DNA of 64,000 nucleotides from DATEDA01 sp963820965. GTDB lineage: Bacteria; Pseudomonadota; Gammaproteobacteria; Burkholderiales; SG8-39. The stretch spans positions 434,001 through 498,000 of the forward strand of contig CAWGCC010000031.1 of assembly GCA_963820965.1 (NCBI GenBank), given 5' to 3'. Of the stretch, positions 25,054-35,631 are shown in pieces. Position 1 is the stretch's first letter. Every line of letters starts with the position of its first letter. The translations under genes and the position numbers were made by a program. The notes under the pieces were generated by a model that saw nothing but the letters and a program-made list of their open reading frames with translations, had not been told where the DNA came from and did not search any database.

Positions 25054-25221
25054 TCAGCAGGACTTGCCCATGCGGCGGGCGATTATGGCGTCGCACCCGG
25101 CAGCGGTCATCCACGGAGTGGACGAAACGGTGCCCGAAGGCGCGGGAGTCATCGTGGGGGTTGCACATCCGGCAGCGAGGAGAACGAACAGCAGGGCAGC
25201 AGCGGCTTGCAGAAGTCTCAT
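25054..25221 (-). CDS. Small lipoprotein, unknown function
   Basis: This is a 55-residue product with a lipoprotein signal peptide, MRLLQAAAALLFVLLAAGC, whose lipobox is LAAGC. Processing at the Cys would leave about 36 residues (ATPTMTPAPSGTVSSTPWMT, then AAGCDAIIARRMGKSC). GGAG lies 6 bases before the ATG at 25221, which decides the start. The C-terminal part has two more cysteines. It stands alone among gene remnants and may itself be a fragment. Confidence 0.5.
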   Translation of the reverse strand: MRLLQAAAALLFVLLAAGCATPTMTPAPSGTVSSTPWMTAAGCDAIIARRMGKSC

Positions 25222-25559
25222 GACAGGCTCCAGGTCAGATTTGAACGACGACCAAGGCGCTCCTACGATAGGCCTGTCCTGGCGGGATGACAAGCTTTCA
25301 ACAGTGACGCCTGGCGCGGCGTCTCACCCGAGTGCACAGACTGCGCCGCTGCGCGTCGACTTCAGCGGATGGATTCTTTCGCCGTGGGTTCTTTGCATTT
25401 TGCGAATTAGATCATGAGGATCCCGCGTCTTGCGTCCTGGCAACATCCGTCTACCGCGAATCCAATACGGAATCGCTTCCGTGCACAGTCCACGAAGTCC
25501 AACGGTCGCGCTCGGCCCACAAGTAGGGTGCTGCGATGAGAAATCGCATCAGCGGACCG

Positions 25560-25932
25560 AACGGTACGTCGTTTCGCGCCGCAATGCTGGCGAAATTGCG
25601 CGTGAGCTTCGGGTCGGCGCTGTCGACGATATTGACGGGGTACTGGGCGCGCCGCCGAGCGCCGCGGCGAGCGCCGCCGTTCCGGCGCCGGCGAGGATCG
25701 CCGCCTGCGAGGGATATTCGGGATGCATCGGCGTTGCATTCAACGGCGTCCACCCGGCGTCGCGCTCCGTCGCGTCGTTGCCGTCGTTGTCGCCGTTGCG
25801 GATGGCGGTGACCGGGCGCCAGTAGTTGTAGTGGAACTTGGCGTCCCGATCGACGATGAAGGTGTTGGTGTTGGCCATGCTCGAGGCACGCGCCCCATTC
25901 CCGGCCGCGACATACGCTACCAGCCGAGCCCC
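25560..25932 (-). pseudogene. Vanadium haloperoxidase / PAP2-family protein, broken remnant
   Basis: The minus strand encodes NTNTFIVDRDAKFHYNYWRP, TAIRNGDNDGNDATERDAGW and TPLNATPMHPEYPSQAAILA, a strong match to the core of exported vanadium-dependent haloperoxidase/PAP2 proteins (HPEYPS is the active-site histidine segment). Near 25650 the frame shifts, and the protein continues in another frame as YPVNIVDSADPKLTRNFASI. Both the N-terminal half and the final helices are absent. The copy is dead. Confidence 0.7.
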
Positions 25933-25937
25933 GCGCC

Positions 25938-25943
25938 TATAAT
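25938..25943 (+). promoter_or_regulatory. Candidate -10 element for the peptide-transport operon
   Basis: A perfect TATAAT lies 35 bp before the ATG of the first binding protein. No good -35 hexamer is visible at 16-18 bp upstream, so activation by a regulator or a weak -35 must be assumed. Confidence 0.45.
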
Positions 25944-25977
25944 CGCCCCTTCACTGCATCGGTCTGGGGAACACAGC

Positions 25978-27546
25978 ATGCGCAACGCTCTCCGCGGCAC
26001 CCTGCTCGCCCTCGCCGCGAGTCTCGCGATCGGCGCGAACGCCCAGGAAATCCGCATCGGCATGGGCGCCGACGTGACCTCGATGGACCCGCATTTCGTC
26101 AACCTCTTCCCGAACAACAACATCGCCGAACACATCTTCGAGAAGCTGATCACGCTCGACCCGGACTCGCGCCTGATCCCCGGGCTCGCCGAGTCGTGGA
26201 AGGCCGTGAGCCCGACGACGTGGGAGTTCAAGCTGCGCAAGGGCGTGAAGTTCCACGACGGCTCGGACTTCACCGCCGACGACGTCGCGTTCTCGATCGA
26301 GCGCGTGGGCAAGATTCCCGATTCGCCCGGCCCGTTCACGACCTACACGAAGGCGATCAAGGAGATCCAGATCGTCGACCCGCACACGATCCGCTTCATC
26401 ACCGCCACCCCGCACCCGCAGTTGCAAAACGACATCAATACGATCTACATCGTCTCGAAGAGGACGGCAACCGGGGCTTCGACCGCCGACTTCAATTCCG
26501 GCAAGGCGATGAACGGCACCGGGCCGTTCAAGTTCGTGTCGTTCAAGCGCGGCGACCGCGTCGAGATGGCCCGCAACGACGCGTACTGGGGCGAGAAGCC
26601 CGCGTGGGCGAAGGTCAGTTTCCGCGTGATCCCGAGCGACCCGACGCGCGTCGCCGCCCTCCTCTCGGGTGACGTCGACGCGATCGAGAACATCCCCACC
26701 GCGGACTTCGCGAAGATCAAGGCCAACCCCGCCTACCAGACCTCCACCAAGACCTCGCACCGGATCATCTTCTATCACGTCGACCAGTTCCGCGATCAGT
26801 CGCCGTTCGTGTTCGACAAGTCCGGCAAGCCCCTCGCCAGGAACCCGCTCAAGGACCTGCGCGTCCGCCAGGCGATCTCGAAAGCGATCGACCGCAACGC
26901 GATCAAGGACCGCCTGATGGAAGGCCTCGCGCTGCCGTCCGCGAACCTGGTGCCGGCGCCGATGTTCGGCCACAACCCGGCGCTCAAGCCGGACGCGTAC
27001 GACCTGAACGCGGCGAAGAGACTGCTCGCGGAGGCCGGCTACCCCGACGGTTTCGCGATGACGATCCACGGCCCGAACAACCGTTACGTGAACGACGACC
27101 AGATCATGCAGACAGTCGCGCAGATGCTGACGCGCGCCGGCATCCAGGCCAAGGTCGAGACGATGCCGATGAGCGTGTACCTCGCGCGCGCCCGCAAGCT
27201 CGAGTTCAGCTTCGCGATGCTCGGCTGGGGCGCCTCGACCGCCGAGGCGTCGTCGCCGCTGCGCGCCCATCTCGTGACCTACATTCCCGAGAAGGGTTGG
27301 GGCGAGTTCGCCTGGGGCCGGTACGGCAACCAGAAGGTGAACGATCTTCTCGACCGCGCGCTCGCCACCATCGACGACCAGAGCCGCGAGAAGCAGATCC
27401 AGGAGGCGGTGGGGATCGCGATGACCGAGCTCGGCATCATCCCGCTCCACCACCAGATCAACACGTGGGCGACGCGGAAGGGCGTGACCTACACGCCCCG
27501 GACCGACGAGTACACGCTGGCGTTCCTGTTCAAGCCGACGCCCTGA
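25978..27546 (+). CDS. Dipeptide-type ABC transporter substrate-binding protein (first of tandem pair)
   Basis: This is a 522-residue SBP family 5 protein with a signal peptide (MRNALRGTLLALAASLAIGA, cut after NAQ). Motifs include GMGADVTSMDPHFVNLFPNN, TWEFKLRKGVKFHDGSDFTA and FNSGKAMNGTGPFKFVSFKR. The ATG at 25978 has GGGGA 7 bases before and begins the signal peptide; a longer ORF upstream has no homologous sequence. It heads an operon with a paralogous binding protein and a complete dpp-like permease set. The ligand is unknown, likely a peptide or an acyl-amino acid. Confidence 0.92.
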   Translation: MRNALRGTLLALAASLAIGANAQEIRIGMGADVTSMDPHFVNLFPNNNIAEHIFEKLITLDPDSRLIPGLAESWKAVSPTTWEFKLRKGVKFHDGSDFTADDVAFSIERVGKIPDSPGPFTTYTKAIKEIQIVDPHTIRFITATPHPQLQNDINTIYIVSKRTATGASTADFNSGKAMNGTGPFKFVSFKRGDRVEMARNDAYWGEKPAWAKVSFRVIPSDPTRVAALLSGDVDAIENIPTADFAKIKANPAYQTSTKTSHRIIFYHVDQFRDQSPFVFDKSGKPLARNPLKDLRVRQAISKAIDRNAIKDRLMEGLALPSANLVPAPMFGHNPALKPDAYDLNAAKRLLAEAGYPDGFAMTIHGPNNRYVNDDQIMQTVAQMLTRAGIQAKVETMPMSVYLARARKLEFSFAMLGWGASTAEASSPLRAHLVTYIPEKGWGEFAWGRYGNQKVNDLLDRALATIDDQSREKQIQEAVGIAMTELGIIPLHHQINTWATRKGVTYTPRTDEYTLAFLFKPTP

Positions 27547-27630
27547 GATCGCGGTACGGGCGCACTCGCGGGCCTGAATCGCGCCCGCCGCCCGGCGCGT
27601 GCCGTGGCGCCGGTAGAATCGGGTACAACC

Positions 27631-29181
27631 GTGCGCCTTGCTCTCGTTCTCCTCGCCGCGATTCTCGCCGCCTCGGCGGCGCGCGCCGCCGATCTCCGCG
27701 TCGGCATGTCGGCCGACGTCACGTCGATCGATCCGCACTTCGTCAACATCACCCCGAACAACAATGTCGCCTGGCACATCTTCGAGGCGCTCACGCACGT
27801 CGACGAGAACGCCCGCCTCATTCCCGGTCTCGCCGAGTCGTGGCGCCCGGTCGATCAGACGACCTGGGAGTTCAGGCTCCGCAAGGGCGTGCGGTTCCAT
27901 GACGGCACGGAGCTCACTGCCGAGGACGTGGCGTTCTCGATCGAGCGGCCGGCGTCGTTGACGACGAGCCCGGGCCCGTTCACCACCTTCACCCGGCCCA
28001 TCGTCGCGAAGGAAATCGTCGACCGCCACACGATCCGGCTGAAGACCGGGACGCCGTACGCAATGGTGCCGTACGACATGAACTCGGTCTTCATCGTGTC
28101 GCGGAAGGCGGCGGCGGGCGCGAGCACCGAGGACTTCAACACCGGCAAGGCGGCGGTCGGCACCGGACCGTACAGGCTCGCGCGCTTCGCCCGCGGCGAT
28201 CGGGTCGAGCTCGTCCGCAACGACGCCTATCGCGGGCCGAAGCCGGCGTGGGACAGGGTCGTCCTCCGCGTCGTGCCTAACGACGGCGCGCGCGTCACCG
28301 CGCTGCTCGCCGACGAGCTCGACGTGATCGAATACACGCCGACCGCGGACCTGAAGCGCGTGCGCTCGACCCCGCGGTTCCGCCTCGAGCAGAAGGTCTC
28401 CTGGCGGACGATCTTCTTCACGCTCGACCAGCGCCGCGAGACCCCGCCCGGGGTGACCGACAAGGGCGGCCGCCCGCTCGAGCGCAACCCGTTCGCCGAT
28501 GCGCGGGTGAGAGAGGCGATGGCGAAGGCGATCAATCGGCAGGCGATCGTCGATCGCATCATGGACGGCGCGTCGGTGCCGGCTTCAAACCTCGTCGCGC
28601 CGCCCGTTTTCGGCCACGTGTCGAGCCTGACACCGGAAGCCCATGACGTCGAAGGCGCGCGGAAGCTCCTCGCCGAGGCCGGGTTCCCGCAGGGCTTCAC
28701 GACCGTGCTCGCGGCGCCGAACAACCGTTATCTGAACGACGATCAGATCGCGCAGACCGTCGCGCAGCTTCTCGCCCGCGTCGGTATCGAGGCCAAGGTG
28801 CAGACGATGCCGCTCGCGGCGTATTTCCCGAAGGCGCGCAACCTCGAGTTCCCGGTCGCGATGCTCGGGTGGGGATCGTTTTCCGGGGATCTCGCGCTCC
28901 GCTCGCTCGTCCTCACCTACGACGCCGAGCGGGGCACCGGCGCCTGGAACTGGGGCCGCTATTCGAACCCGAAGGTGGACCAGCTCGTCATCCAGGCTTT
29001 CGCCACGGTCGACGAGCGCAAGCGCGATGCGATCGCGCAGGAAGCGATGCGGGTCGCGATGGCCGACCGCCCCGTGCTCCTGCTGCATCACCAGATCGCG
29101 ACCTGGGCCATGCGCCGCGACCTCGCCTACGCCGCGCGCACCGACGAGTACACGTTCGCGCACCACTTTCGCGTGCAGTAG
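27631..29181 (+). CDS. Dipeptide-type ABC transporter substrate-binding protein (second of tandem pair)
   Basis: This 516-residue paralog of the preceding gene shares SADVTSIDPHFVNITPNNNV, TWEFRLRKGVRFHDGTELTA, FNTGKAAVGTGPYRLARFAR and the C-terminal LLLHHQIATWAMRRD. The GTG at 27631 was chosen because the signal peptide (VRLALVLLAAILAASAARA) starts there; a GTG at 27604 would prepend nine polar residues. TAGAAT at 27614-27619 resembles a -10 element, which would give a very short leader. The 84-bp gap after the first gene has no terminator. Confidence 0.92.
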   Translation: MRLALVLLAAILAASAARAADLRVGMSADVTSIDPHFVNITPNNNVAWHIFEALTHVDENARLIPGLAESWRPVDQTTWEFRLRKGVRFHDGTELTAEDVAFSIERPASLTTSPGPFTTFTRPIVAKEIVDRHTIRLKTGTPYAMVPYDMNSVFIVSRKAAAGASTEDFNTGKAAVGTGPYRLARFARGDRVELVRNDAYRGPKPAWDRVVLRVVPNDGARVTALLADELDVIEYTPTADLKRVRSTPRFRLEQKVSWRTIFFTLDQRRETPPGVTDKGGRPLERNPFADARVREAMAKAINRQAIVDRIMDGASVPASNLVAPPVFGHVSSLTPEAHDVEGARKLLAEAGFPQGFTTVLAAPNNRYLNDDQIAQTVAQLLARVGIEAKVQTMPLAAYFPKARNLEFPVAMLGWGSFSGDLALRSLVLTYDAERGTGAWNWGRYSNPKVDQLVIQAFATVDERKRDAIAQEAMRVAMADRPVLLLHHQIATWAMRRDLAYAARTDEYTFAHHFRVQ

Positions 29182-29938
29182 GGCGGTCGCGCATCCTCCG
29201 CCGCCTGATGCTGAGCACCCCGCCGGCCTATGGCTACGGGGGGGTAGGACGAATGGGGTGCCGACGAACCCGGATCAACGCCAGTGGCGTGTCAGAGGGC
29301 GGGCTGGGTGCACGTCGAAACGATCACGATATCCCGACGATGAGCCTTGCCGCCGACCACGTCAGGGTTCAGCCGCCACAGGTAACAGCCATCGCGCACC
29401 GATACCGGCCGGTCGCGCACAACGCACCGCAGCGCCGCGCGATAGTGATCTGGCGCCACGCTGGCGCACGTGCGGCAGCATCGTTCAACGACGGATACCA
29501 TGTTGGCTCGCCGGAAAACCCGAGGGTACGCGCCGCAGACAGCGGCCACCATGTCCGCAGGCGCCTCGAGTGGTGGCGCGTTCGGTCTGCGTGATTGTGG
29601 CTCGGCGGGGTACGTGTGACCTGCCGCGCCTATACCGCCCCTCAGACCCGTGCTACGTGCACCTGTCGTGCCTGTCGTGCGACGGACTTCTGGTCCGCAG
29701 TGCTCCCTTCGGTATCAATGTGTTGCGAGCGAGGATCGGCGAGCGGCCCGAGTGACGCGGAACTGCGGCGTGCGGAGGATCGCGGAGTAAGCCTCGCCGC
29801 CGCGGGGAGCGTGCTCGATCAGCGGGACCTCGCCTCTCACGCTCGAGTAACTTCCTGGCGCGGGCGATGGAGTACGCCCCACATGTCAGAGCCCCTTGGT
29901 GGGGTATATTCGACGCGGCTGTCCAAGGCCCGTCCGGG
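29182..29938. other. Long gene-poor gap before the permease genes
   Basis: About 757 bp separate the second binding protein from the permease. I see no terminator and no RNA gene. A minus-strand ORF at 29292-29552 (86 codons, Cys-rich, ERCCRTCASVAPDHYRAALR) could encode a small protein, but it has no recognisable family and weak start context. TATATT at 29905-29910 is a candidate -10 box for the permease operon. The gap breaks the usual tight SBP-permease spacing and may mark an old insertion or deletion. Confidence 0.4.
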
Positions 29939-30916
29939 ATGCTCGTCTACATCATCCGCCGCCTGACGCAGAGCGTCGTCGTGCTCTTCGCGATGTCGCT
30001 GCTCGTCTTCGTCGGCGTGTACGCCATCGGCAATCCGGTCGACATCCTCATCAACCCGAACGCGGACCAGGAAGACATCGAGCGCGCCATCAAGGGGCTG
30101 GGCCTCGACAAGCCGCTCTGGGAGCAGTACCTCGTCTTCCTCAAGCAGGCGGCGGTCGGCGACCTCGGCAAGTCGTTCGCGTTCAACGTCCCGGCGCTGC
30201 AACTCATCCTGGAGCGCATGCCGGCGACGCTCGAGCTCGCGAGCACGGCCATGCTGATCGCGATCGTGCTCGGGCTGCCGCTCGGGCTGCTGGCGGGGCT
30301 GAAGCCCCAGTCGGTCGCCGGCAAGGCGATCATGGCCGGCTCGATCCTCGGCTTCTCGCTGCCGACGTTCTGGGTCGGCCTGATGCTCATCATGGTGTTC
30401 TCCGTGTATCTCGGCTGGCTGCCGTCGAACGGGCGCGGGCCGACCACGGATCTCCTCGGCATTCCGGTGAGCTTCCTCTCGTGGGACGGCATCAAGCACC
30501 TGATCATGCCGGCGACCAATCTCGCGCTCTTCAAGCTCTCGCTGATCATCCGGCTCACGCGTGCGGGCACGCGCGAGGCGCTGCTGCAGGACTACGTCAA
30601 GTTCGCGCGCGCGAAGGGGCTGTCCAACGCGCGCGTCGTCGGCGTGCACGTCCTCAAGAACATCCTGATCCCGATCGTGACGGTGATCGGACTCGAGTTC
30701 GGGTCGGTGATCGCATTTGCCATCGTCACCGAGACCGTCTTCGCCTGGCCCGGGATGGGCAAGCTCATCATCGACTCGATCAACGTGCTCGACCGGCCGG
30801 TGATCGTCGCCTATCTCCTGATCATCGTGACGCTGTTCATCGTCATCAACCTGACGGTCGACGTGCTGTACTCGATCCTCGACCCTCGCGTCCGGCTGGC
30901 GGACGCCAAGGCATAG
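29939..30916 (+). CDS. Dipeptide-type ABC transporter permease (DppB-like)
   Basis: This is a 325-residue inner-membrane permease starting MLVYIIRRLTQSVVVLFAMS, the typical DppB N-terminal TM. A periplasmic segment follows, then five more TM helices. The EAA coupling loop is KFARAKGLSNARVVGVHVLK, and the C-terminal region NVLDRPVIVAYLLIIVTLFI is conserved. The ATG at 29939 was preferred over an upstream in-frame GTG region that adds nonhomologous residues. It pairs with the DppC-like permease that begins immediately after its stop. Confidence 0.94.
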   Translation: MLVYIIRRLTQSVVVLFAMSLLVFVGVYAIGNPVDILINPNADQEDIERAIKGLGLDKPLWEQYLVFLKQAAVGDLGKSFAFNVPALQLILERMPATLELASTAMLIAIVLGLPLGLLAGLKPQSVAGKAIMAGSILGFSLPTFWVGLMLIMVFSVYLGWLPSNGRGPTTDLLGIPVSFLSWDGIKHLIMPATNLALFKLSLIIRLTRAGTREALLQDYVKFARAKGLSNARVVGVHVLKNILIPIVTVIGLEFGSVIAFAIVTETVFAWPGMGKLIIDSINVLDRPVIVAYLLIIVTLFIVINLTVDVLYSILDPRVRLADAKA

Positions 30917-31885
30917 ATGAATCTCCCCGCCGACGCTCCGGCATCGAGCGCAGAGAACCCGGTGCTCGCCGTCCCGCCCGTGACCTCTGCCGGCGTCCTG
31001 GCGCCAGCGGAGGAAACGCCGCTCCGCCGCATCGCCGCGGACTTCGCCGCGAGCAGGATCGCCGTGTTCGGGCTCGCGCTGCTCGCGCTGATCGTCCTGT
31101 GCGCACTCTTCGCGCCGCTGATCTCGCCCCAGAACCCGTACGACCTCGCGCAGCTCGACGTGCTCGACAGCCGGCTCGAGCCGGGCGCGACGTCCGGCGA
31201 CGGCAAGCACGTCTTCTGGCTCGGCACCGACGACCAGGGCCGCGACATGCTCTCGGCGATCTTCTACGGCCTGCGGATCAGCATCGGCGTGGGCGTGACG
31301 GCAACGCTCTGCGCGCTGGCGCTCGGGCTCACGATGGGGCTTACGGCAGCGTTCTCGGGCGGGCGGGTCGACGCCCTCATCATGCGCATCGTCGACATCC
31401 AGCTCTCGTTCCCGGCGATCCTGATCGCGCTGATCCTGCTCGCGCTGCTCGGTCAGGGGATCGGCAAGATCGTCATCGCCCTGGTGGCGGTGCAGTGGGC
31501 GTACTACGCGCGCACGGTGCGCGGCGCGGCCCTCGTCGAGCGCTCGAAGGAGTACATCGAGGCGGCGACGTGTCTCGCTCTCCCCGCCTCGCGCATCGTG
31601 TTCAGGCACCTGCTGCCGAACTGCCTGCCGCCGCTGATCGTCGTCGCGACGGTGCAGGTCGCCGCCGCGATCGCGCTCGAGGCGACGCTGTCGTTTCTCG
31701 GCCTCGGCCTGCCGATCACCGAGCCCTCGCTCGGGCTGCTGATCTCCAACGGCTTCACCTACATGCTCTCGGGGAAGTACTGGATCAGCTTCTTCCCGGG
31801 GGTCGCGCTGCTCGCCACCATCGTCAGCATCAACCTCGTCGGCGACCAGCTCAGAGACGTGCTCAATCCGCGTCTGCAGCGATGA
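30917..31885 (+). CDS. Dipeptide-type ABC transporter permease (DppC-like)
   Basis: This is a 322-residue permease partner. An unusually long polar N-terminus (~40 residues, Ala/Pro-rich) precedes the first TM at about 53-75. The periplasmic loop has VFWLGTDDQGRDMLSAIFYG, a DppC signature. The EAA loop is YIEAATCLALPASRIVFRHL. The ATG directly follows the DppB stop (0 bp), and the stop overlaps the next ATG by 4 bp. Confidence 0.94.
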   Translation: MNLPADAPASSAENPVLAVPPVTSAGVLAPAEETPLRRIAADFAASRIAVFGLALLALIVLCALFAPLISPQNPYDLAQLDVLDSRLEPGATSGDGKHVFWLGTDDQGRDMLSAIFYGLRISIGVGVTATLCALALGLTMGLTAAFSGGRVDALIMRIVDIQLSFPAILIALILLALLGQGIGKIVIALVAVQWAYYARTVRGAALVERSKEYIEAATCLALPASRIVFRHLLPNCLPPLIVVATVQVAAAIALEATLSFLGLGLPITEPSLGLLISNGFTYMLSGKYWISFFPGVALLATIVSINLVGDQLRDVLNPRLQR

Positions 31886-32867
31886 GCGAGCCTGCGCTGA
31901 AGGTCGAAAACCTCCGCACCTACTTCTTCACCAAGCAGGGCGTGGTGAAAGCGGTCGACGGCGTGTCGTTCGACGTGCAGCCGGGAAAGATCCTCGGGCT
32001 CGTCGGCGAGTCCGGGTCGGGAAAGACGATGACCGGCTTCTCGATCATCGGCCTCGTGGACCCGCCCGGCCGGATCGTCGACGGTAGGATCCTGCTCGCG
32101 GGGCGGGACCTCCGAGGGCTCGCCCCGTCCGAGTGGCAGTCGATCCGTGGAAACCGGATCTCGATGATCTTCCAGGACCCGATGATGACCTTGAACCCGG
32201 TCCTGAGGATCGACACGCAGATGATCGAGGCGGTGCGCGCGCACGGGCCGGTACCGGAGGCGGCGGCGCGCGACCGCGCGCGCGAGGCGCTCGTGCGCGT
32301 TGGCATTGCCGCGCCCGATGAACGCCTGATGGCGTATCCGCACCAGTTCTCCGGCGGGATGCGCCAGCGCGTCGCCATCGCGATCGCGCTCATCAACCGG
32401 CCCGATCTCGTCATCGCCGACGAGCCGACCACCGCGCTCGACGTCACGATCCAGGGCCAGATCCTCGCCGAGGTGCAGAAGCTGTGCCGCGAGAGCGGTA
32501 CCGCGCTCATCTGGATCACGCACGATCTCGCGGTGATCGCCGGGCTCGCCGACGAAGTGTGCGTCATGTACGCCGGAAGGATCGTCGAGCACGGCACGGT
32601 GGACCAGGTGCTCGATACGCCGCTCCACCCGTACACCCGGGGGCTGCTCGACTCGGTGCCGAGCCGCAACCGCCCCGGCGTGCCCCTGCGCCAGATCCCG
32701 GGGATGACGCCGTCGCTCCTGCGGCTGCCCGAGGGCTGCGCGTTCCGCGAGCGCTGCGCCCGCGCGACCGAGACCTGCCTTTCCGAGCCGCCGCTCTACG
32801 GGCTCGGCGACCGGAAGGTGCGCTGCTTCCATCCGATCCACGCCGAGGACGAGGAGTCGATCCCATC

Positions 32868-32871
<4 letters not shown>
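31882..32871 (+). CDS. ABC transporter ATP-binding protein (DppD/OppD-like)
   Basis: This is a 329-residue ATPase. Walker A is GESGSGKT, the Q-loop is FQDPMMTLNP, the signature is FSGGMRQRV, Walker B is LVIADEPTTALD, and the H-loop is WITHDLAVI. The C-terminal oligopeptide-transport extension has cysteines in CAFRERCARATETC, which in this family can hold an iron-sulfur cluster. It is coupled by 4-bp overlaps on both sides. Confidence 0.95.
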
Positions 32872-33904
<1,033 letters not shown>

Positions 33905-33908
<4 letters not shown>

Positions 33909-35083
33909 GACGCGACCCGCAGCACCCGATCAAGGCCGAGACCTGGGCGATGATCCAGCGCCTCGTCGCGTTCGACACCTCCAGCCGCGAGTCGAACCTC
34001 GGGCTGATCGAGTGGGTCCGCGACTGGCTGAACGGCTTCGGGATCGCGTCGCGGCTCACCTACGATGCGACCGGAAAGAAGGCGAACCTCTTCGCGACGA
34101 TCCGCAAGGGAACGCGGCCCGGCATCGTCCTCTCGGGGCACACGGACGTCGTCCCGGTCGACGGCCAGGACTGGGACACCGACCCCTTCCAGGCGACCCT
34201 CAAGGGCGACCGCATCTACGCGCGCGGTGCCTGCGACATGAAGAGCTTCATCGCGGCCGCGCTGGCGATGACGCCGCGCTTTCTCGCCGCCGAGCTCAAG
34301 GCCCCGGTGCACTTCGCGCTCTCCTACGACGAGGAGCTCGGCTGCATCGGCGTGCGCGGGCTGATCGAGGATCTGGTGCGGAACGGCATCACGGCGGCCG
34401 GGTGCATCGTCGGCGAACCGACGGACATGCAGCCGGTGATCGCGAACAAGGGCATGCGCACGTTCCGCTGCTCGGTGCGCGGCAAGGAGGCGCACTCCGC
34501 GCTCGCACCGCACGGTGTGAACGCGATCGAGTATGCGGCGAGGCTCGTCGCTTACATTCGCCAGGTGGCCGACCGGATGCGCGACAGCGAACCGCGCGAC
34601 CAGGGCTTCCAGGTCCCGTTCACCACACTGCAGACGGGGCTGATACGCGGCGGCACGGCGCCGAACATCGTCCCGCGCGAGTGCGAGTTCCATTTCGAGT
34701 TCCGTTACCTCCCGGGCGCGGATCCGGACGGGATCGAGCGCGAGATCAGGACCTACGCCGCCGAGGTGCTCGAGCCGGAGATGAAGGCGGTCGATCCCCA
34801 GTCAGGCGTCGAGTTCATCGCCAAGGCCCAGATCCCCGGGCTCGACGCCGCCGAGAGCGACAAGATGACGCATCTCGCCCGGGCGCTGTCGCGCAACCGC
34901 GACGTGACCAAGGCCGCCTTCGCCGCAGAGGCCGGGCTCTTCCAGCAGGCGGGCATCCCGTCGATCATCTGCGGGCCGGGCTCGATCGAGCAGGCTCACA
35001 AGCCGAACGAGTTCATCGCGCTCGAACAGGTCGCACGCTGCGAGTCGTTTCTCGAGCGGCTCGTCGAAGAATTGACGAAGTAG
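33905..35083 (+). CDS. M20-family amidohydrolase (ArgE/acetylornithine deacetylase-like)
   Basis: This is a 392-residue zinc enzyme. Metal and catalytic motifs are SGHTDVVPVDGQDWD, GACDMKSF, SYDEELGCIGVRG (catalytic Glu pair) and the final ligand in GSIEQAHKPNEF. The dimerisation-domain His is in KEAHSALAPHG. The sequence resembles ArgE, but its place as the last gene of a peptide-type importer operon (4-bp overlap with the ATPase) suggests that it deacylates an imported N-acyl amino acid or peptide. That role is inferred. Confidence 0.88.
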
Positions 35084-35194
35084 GGCCGCGGGTGACCCGG
35101 CCCCGCGCGCTCATGTGCAGCGCAGCCATAGTCCCGGTCTCGAGCCCGGACCTCCGGCGAGACCGCAGGGTGCCAACCACCCGGCCGGTCCGAA

Positions 35195-35220
35195 CGAGAA
35201 AAGGGCGCCGCAGCGCCCTT
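35195..35220 (-). terminator. Rho-independent terminator of the rpsP-rplS operon
   Basis: The hairpin AAGGGCGC/GCGCCCTT with a 4-base loop lies 26 bp after the rplS stop on the minus strand, followed by TTTTCTC. On the plus strand there is no T-tract, so it mainly serves the minus-strand operon, though it also sits after the M20 gene. Confidence 0.85.
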
Positions 35221-35245
35221 ATGTGGTTCACCGAGAAACCGGCGG

Positions 35246-35629
35246 TTACTCTTCGCCCCCCTCGACCTCGTGGTGCTTCGCCAGCTTTTCGCGGATTCGC
35301 GCGCTCTTGCCGGAGCGGTCGCGCAGGTAATAGAGCTTTGCGCGGCGCACGTCGCCCTTGCGCTTGACCTCGACGGACGCGATCAATGGCGAGTAGGTCT
35401 GGAAGGTGCGCTCGACCCCCTCGCCCGAGGACACCTTGCGCACCGTGAACGATGAGTTGAGCCCGCGGTTCCGCCTGGCGATCACTACGCCCTCGTAGGC
35501 CTGTAGACGCTTGCGGTCGCCTTCCTTCACGTTCACGTTTACCACCACCGTGTCGCCCGGGGCGAACTCCGGGATCTCCTTCCCGAGGCGCTTGATCTCT
35601 TCCTGCTCGAGTTGCCGGATCAGATCCAT
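35246..35629 (-). CDS. rplS: Ribosomal protein L19
   Basis: This 127-residue large-subunit protein sits at the 30S-50S interface. It begins MDLIRQLEQEEIKRLGKEIP, with FAPGDTVVVNVNVKEGDRKR, VVIARRNRGLNSSFTVRKVS and AKLYYLRDRSGKSARIREKL, all family hallmarks. It is last in the rpsP-rimM-trmD-rplS operon, 2 bp after trmD. The acidic tail EVEGGEE is slightly longer than in E. coli. Confidence 0.97.
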   Translation of the reverse strand: MDLIRQLEQEEIKRLGKEIPEFAPGDTVVVNVNVKEGDRKRLQAYEGVVIARRNRGLNSSFTVRKVSSGEGVERTFQTYSPLIASVEVKRKGDVRRAKLYYLRDRSGKSARIREKLAKHHEVEGGEE

Positions 35630-35631
35630 CG

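Noticed and set aside
25951..28029. Minus-strand ORF of 692 codons opposite the two binding proteins
   Set aside because: Its composition (Arg, Val, Glu, His rich) mirrors the antisense of the binding proteins. The plus-strand frames have signal peptides and family motifs.
29837..31609. Minus-strand ORF of 590 codons opposite the permeases
   Set aside because: It is antisense to clear permease genes and lacks hydrophobic or domain structure.
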